37,350 nucleotides of DNA, from positions 1-37,350 of the forward strand of contig SHWG01000004.1 in NCBI GenBank assembly GCA_009693905.1, in the 5' to 3' direction. Shown in pieces: positions 34,296 to 37,350 of the stretch. This DNA is from Rhodospirillales bacterium (GTDB lineage Bacteria > Pseudomonadota > Alphaproteobacteria > Rhodospirillales > 2-12-FULL-67-15). The notes beneath the pieces are model-generated. The model was not told the DNA's origin, made no database searches, and saw only the letters and a list, made by a program, of their open reading frames with translations. The position numbers were made by a program, and so were the translations under genes. Positions within the stretch are counted from its first letter, which is position 1; the number at the start of each line of letters is the position of its first letter.

Positions 34296-35158
34296 CCGAG
34301 CCTCGCTTTCGCCCGAGTGTCTTCGCCTTCGCCGCCGCCGTCATTTACGCTCTGCAGGGCGCCGGCGGGGGAGCCGCACAAACGCTCAACTTCGGCTCGG
34401 GCGATTCCGACCAGCCGATCGAGATTTACGCCGACGACGGCATCGAGTGGCAGCAGGAGAACCTTCTTTTTCTCGCCCGCGGCAACGCCCGGGCCGTCCG
34501 CGGCGACGTGACCGTGTTCGGCGACGAGCTACGGGCTTATTACCGCGAGAAGTCCGAAGGCGGGAGCGAGATCCACCGGCTCGACGCCCTCGGGAATGTC
34601 CGCATCGTCTCTCCCACCCAGGAGGGGATCGGCGAGCAGGCGATCTACGATGTCGACAACGCCGTTTTGATACTGTCCGGCGCCAAGCCCCGGTTTCGCA
34701 GCGGCAGCGACGAAATCGTCGCCGAGCGGCAGATCGAATACTGGGAACAGAAACAGATGGCGGTCGCGCGCGGCAACGCGGCCGCGACCCGCGAAGACCG
34801 CACGCTGCGGGCCGAGACGCTGGCCGCCTATTTCCGCAAGGATGCCGACGGCACAAACAGCGTGTTTCGGGTCGATGCCTTCGACCGGGTTCGGATCCGG
34901 ACCACGACCGAAACCGCGACCGGGGATCGCGGCGTCTATAATGTGGAAAGCGGTATCGCCACGCTGACTGGATCGGTTAAGGTCGAGCGCGAAAACAACG
35001 TGTTGACCGGCTGCCGTACCGAGGTCAACTTGATGACCAATGTCAGCAAGATGTTCGCCTGCCCCACGGACCGGGTGCGCGGCGTGCTGAGTCCGAGCGA
35101 GGCGCGCAAGACGCAACCGACGAAGTCGCAAAAACAATCCAAATCCCAGAAATCGTGA
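34292..35158 (+). CDS. lptA: LPS transport periplasmic bridge protein LptA (OstA-like)
   Basis: Periplasmic beta-jellyroll protein that bridges LptC to LptD. ATG 34292 gives a signal peptide (residues 1-29, FAFAAAVIYALQGAGGGAAQ). The OstA repeat pattern is clear: PIEIYADDGIEWQQ, FLARGNARAVRGDVTVFGDELRAYYRE, NVRIVSPTQEGIGEQAIYDV, VILSGAKPRFRSGSDEI and TLTGSVKVERENNVLTGCRTEVNL. The Lys/Ser-rich tail (last ~20 residues) is probably disordered. Length 288. The next gene, lptB, begins 31 bases downstream. Confidence 0.93.
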   Translation: MTEPRFRPSVFAFAAAVIYALQGAGGGAAQTLNFGSGDSDQPIEIYADDGIEWQQENLLFLARGNARAVRGDVTVFGDELRAYYREKSEGGSEIHRLDALGNVRIVSPTQEGIGEQAIYDVDNAVLILSGAKPRFRSGSDEIVAERQIEYWEQKQMAVARGNAAATREDRTLRAETLAAYFRKDADGTNSVFRVDAFDRVRIRTTTETATGDRGVYNVESGIATLTGSVKVERENNVLTGCRTEVNLMTNVSKMFACPTDRVRGVLSPSEARKTQPTKSQKQSKSQKS

Positions 35159-35189
35159 CGCGCCAGAGAGAACCGACCCAGCCATACCC

Positions 35190-35984
35190 ATGAACAACCG
35201 CCCCCCGCAACCGCCCGCCTCGCCGCCCGCGGCACCCTCCGCCCCCCGTCTGGTCGCGGACAATCGGGGTTTGGCCGCCAACAATCTCGGCAAGCGTTTC
35301 AAGAAGCGCCCCGTGGTGCGCGGCGTCACGCTCACGATTCAACGCGGCGAGGTGGTCGGCCTGCTTGGCCCCAACGGCGCCGGCAAGACTACCTGTTTCT
35401 ACATGATCACCGGGTTGATTCCTCCCGACTATGGCTCGATCGTGCTCGACGGAGAGGACATCACCGATCTACCCATGTATCGCCGCGCCCGACTCGGCAT
35501 CGGCTATCTGCCGCAGGAGGCCTCGATCTTTCGCGGCCTCAACGTCGAGGAAAATATCAGCGCCGTGATCGAGACGATCGAGCCCATCCGCGATCGGCGC
35601 GAAGCCATTCTCGACGCTCTGCTCGCCGAGTTTTCCATTACCCATCTGCGCCGCACACCGGCGATGGCGCTTTCGGGCGGTGAGCGGCGCCGGGTCGAGA
35701 TCGCCCGTACGCTGGCCTCGAATCCCCATTTTGTCCTGCTCGACGAGCCGTTCGCCGGAATCGATCCGATCGCGGTCGGCGATCTGCGCGATCTGGTCGC
35801 GCATCTCAAGGATCGCGGGATCGGTGTTCTTATCACCGACCACAACGTGCGCGATACACTCGGTGTCATCGACCGGGCCTACATCATCCATGACGGCATG
35901 GTCTTGATGGAAGGCGGGCCGCGCGAAATCGTCGGCAACGAAGACGTACGCCGAGTTTATCTCGGCGATCGTTTCTCTTTATAG
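35190..35984 (+). CDS. lptB: LPS export ABC transporter ATP-binding protein LptB
   Basis: ATPase of the LptB2FG extractor. 264 residues. Walker A GPNGAGKTT (60-68, K66), Q-loop Q109 in LPQEASIFRGLNVEENI (the LptB-typical sequence), ABC signature LSGGE (161-165), Walker B FVLLDEP (E186) and switch H218 in ITDHNVRD. About 25 residues of Pro/Ala-rich sequence precede the usual start, longer than E. coli LptB; no later in-frame start is obvious. lptF/lptG are not in the window. rpoN follows after 46 bases, the classical arrangement. Confidence 0.96.
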   Translation: MNNRPPQPPASPPAAPSAPRLVADNRGLAANNLGKRFKKRPVVRGVTLTIQRGEVVGLLGPNGAGKTTCFYMITGLIPPDYGSIVLDGEDITDLPMYRRARLGIGYLPQEASIFRGLNVEENISAVIETIEPIRDRREAILDALLAEFSITHLRRTPAMALSGGERRRVEIARTLASNPHFVLLDEPFAGIDPIAVGDLRDLVAHLKDRGIGVLITDHNVRDTLGVIDRAYIIHDGMVLMEGGPREIVGNEDVRRVYLGDRFSL

Positions 35985-36030
35985 GAATGATCCGGCGCTA
36001 GCAGGCTGGCCGGACAGGCATGGCGGCGAC

Positions 36031-37350
36031 ATGGCCCTAACACCCCGGCTTGACCATCGCCAGACCCAGGCGCTCGTGATGACGCCGCAGCTGCAGCAGG
36101 CGATCAAGCTGTTGCAGATGTCGAATCTCGAGCTCGCCGAATACGTGGCTGGCGAACTGGAGCGCAACCCGCTGATCGAGCCCGAGGATGCCGAATGCGG
36201 CGGCGCCGAATCGGTCGCGGCCGAACCGGGCAGCTCCCGGACGATGGATACGGAGGCCCCAGAGAGCGGCGGCGATCCCGGGCTCGAGCGCATCACCACC
36301 GACGAGGCCCTGCCCGAGACGGTGGCTCAAGCCCTCGACGTCGACTACGACAACAATTGGGCGGGCGGCGACGATGGCAACGACCGCAACGGTCGCGCGG
36401 AAGGTCCGAGTTTGCCCAGCTTCAGCGGCGCCGGTCGCGGACGCGGCCTCGAAGGCGACCAGCCGCGGGCGGAAGATTCGCTGACCCGAGACGTAACTTT
36501 GCGCGAACATCTTCTCGCCCAGCTCGGGGTCGAAATTTCCGATCCGCAGGATCGGCTGATCGGTACCCACCTGATCGACGCCCTGGACGAAGCCGGCTAC
36601 TTGGTCGGCGGTCTCGATCCGGTGGCCGAGAGGCTCGGGTGCGACGTGGAACGCGTACGCGCGACGCTCGGGCAATTGCAGCAGTTCGACCCGGCGGGGA
36701 TTTTTGCCCGCGACCTCGCCGAGTGTTTGGCGTTGCAACTTAAGGAAATAGACCGGCTGGATCCGGCGATGCAGACCCTGCTCGGCCATCTCGACCTGAT
36801 TGCCCGGCGCGATTTTTCCACGTTGACGCGACTGTGCGGCGTGGACGCGGACGATATCGCCGATATGCTCGACGAAATCCGCGCCCTCAATCCCAAACCG
36901 GGACTCGTTTTCGACCCCGCACCGGCCGAACCCGTCATCCCCGACGTCCTGATGCGGCCGCAGCCGGGCGGCGTCTGGATCGTGGAGCTCAACCCCGACA
37001 CCCTGCCGCGGGTCCTGATCAACAACGCCTATTATGCCAAGGTCAGTCGCGCCGCGCGCACCAAGGAGGACCGTCATTATATCGCCGAGCAATTTCAGAG
37101 CGCCAACTGGCTGGTAAAATCGCTGCATCAGCGCGCGACCACGATCCTGAAAGTCGCAACCGAGATCGTCCGCCAGCAGCAGATGTTCTTTGCCCGAGGG
37201 GTCGCGCACTTAAAGCCGCTGGTGCTGCGCGACATCGCGACCGCCATCGAGATGCATGAAAGCACGGTCAGCCGCGTGACATCGAACAAGTTCATCGCCA
37301 CTCCGCGCGGCATCTACGAGCTCAAGTACTTTTTCTCCACCGCCCTGGCG
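36031..37350 (+). CDS. rpoN: RNA polymerase sigma-54 factor, 3' end outside window
   Basis: Alternative sigma factor for enhancer-dependent promoters. ATG 36031; 440 residues are visible with no stop, so the gene is cut by the window. Region I is LTPRLDHRQTQALVMTPQLQQAIKLLQMSNLEL (residues 3-35), followed by ELERNPLIE. Region II is acidic (about 50-150). The core-binding domain begins near 160 (TLREHLLAQL, IGTHLIDALDEAGYL, LQQFDPAGIFARDLAECLALQL). FKSANW-like FQSANWLVKSLHQRATTILKV and MHESTVSRVTSNKFIATPRGIYELKYFFS mark the start of the DNA-binding part. The RpoN box lies beyond the edge. Downstream of lptB, as in many proteobacteria. Confidence 0.97.
   Translation, partial: MALTPRLDHRQTQALVMTPQLQQAIKLLQMSNLELAEYVAGELERNPLIEPEDAECGGAESVAAEPGSSRTMDTEAPESGGDPGLERITTDEALPETVAQALDVDYDNNWAGGDDGNDRNGRAEGPSLPSFSGAGRGRGLEGDQPRAEDSLTRDVTLREHLLAQLGVEISDPQDRLIGTHLIDALDEAGYLVGGLDPVAERLGCDVERVRATLGQLQQFDPAGIFARDLAECLALQLKEIDRLDPAMQTLLGHLDLIARRDFSTLTRLCGVDADDIADMLDEIRALNPKPGLVFDPAPAEPVIPDVLMRPQPGGVWIVELNPDTLPRVLINNAYYAKVSRAARTKEDRHYIAEQFQSANWLVKSLHQRATTILKVATEIVRQQQMFFARGVAHLKPLVLRDIATAIEMHESTVSRVTSNKFIATPRGIYELKYFFSTALA

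Overview
The window is a gene-dense, high-GC stretch of a bacterial chromosome. It very probably comes from an alphaproteobacterium, with Rhodospirillales-like the best guess. The evidence is a GcrA-type cell-cycle regulator, GANTC sites, the fused-overlap addB-addA pair of alphaproteobacterial type, amgK/murU beside tsaE, an NDUFA9-like reductase, and the order kdsD-lptC-lptA-lptB-rpoN. About 36 protein genes and one tRNA are supported. I see no insertion sequence, integrase, CRISPR array or rRNA. Most of the window is core housekeeping; the less ordinary material lies in the first 4.1 kb.

Layout. (1) 1-649: a protein of unknown function, possibly cut by the window edge, then an abrupt AT-rich stretch holding a perfect palindrome. 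(2) 650-4098: methylmalonyl-CoA mutase (scpA, minus), divergent from gcrA (plus), then a lone FliG C-terminal-domain-like protein (minus). The scpA/gcrA intergenic region carries two perfect DnaA boxes. The next intergenic region carries a near-perfect DnaA box and two close GANTC sites, so this block looks wired to the cell cycle. (3) 4099-13575, plus strand: Nudix hydrolase, proline iminopeptidase, ornithine cyclodeaminase-like protein, then pyrF-trpF-trpB-trpA-accD-folC-gloB (pyrimidine, tryptophan, fatty acid and folate synthesis, methylglyoxal detoxification). It ends at a strong bidirectional terminator. (4) 13631-22869, minus strand: tsaE-amgK-murU-addB-addA with every junction overlapping, followed by trxA (tRNA modification, cell-wall sugar recycling, double-strand-break repair, redox). 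(5) 22971-24700, plus: a flavin ferredoxin-NADP reductase translationally coupled to a dihaem cytochrome c. (6) 24701-28210, minus: exported rhodanese, GST, ExoD-like membrane protein, MFS transporter, tightly packed. (7) 28368-31339: M17 aminopeptidase and a short MarR-like regulator (plus), converging on an NDUFA9-like SDR (minus). (8) 31527-32284: tRNA-Leu(CAG) directly followed by RNase D. (9) 32575-37350: kdsD-lptC-lptA-lptB-rpoN, the Kdo/LPS-transport operon, preceded by a good promoter and a structured leader; rpoN runs off the window.

No clearly new multi-gene system such as a defence island or biosynthetic cluster is visible. The best leads are the DnaA/GANTC arrangement around gcrA and the orphan FliG-C-like protein beside it. 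All functional calls come from reading motifs by eye; no database search was run.
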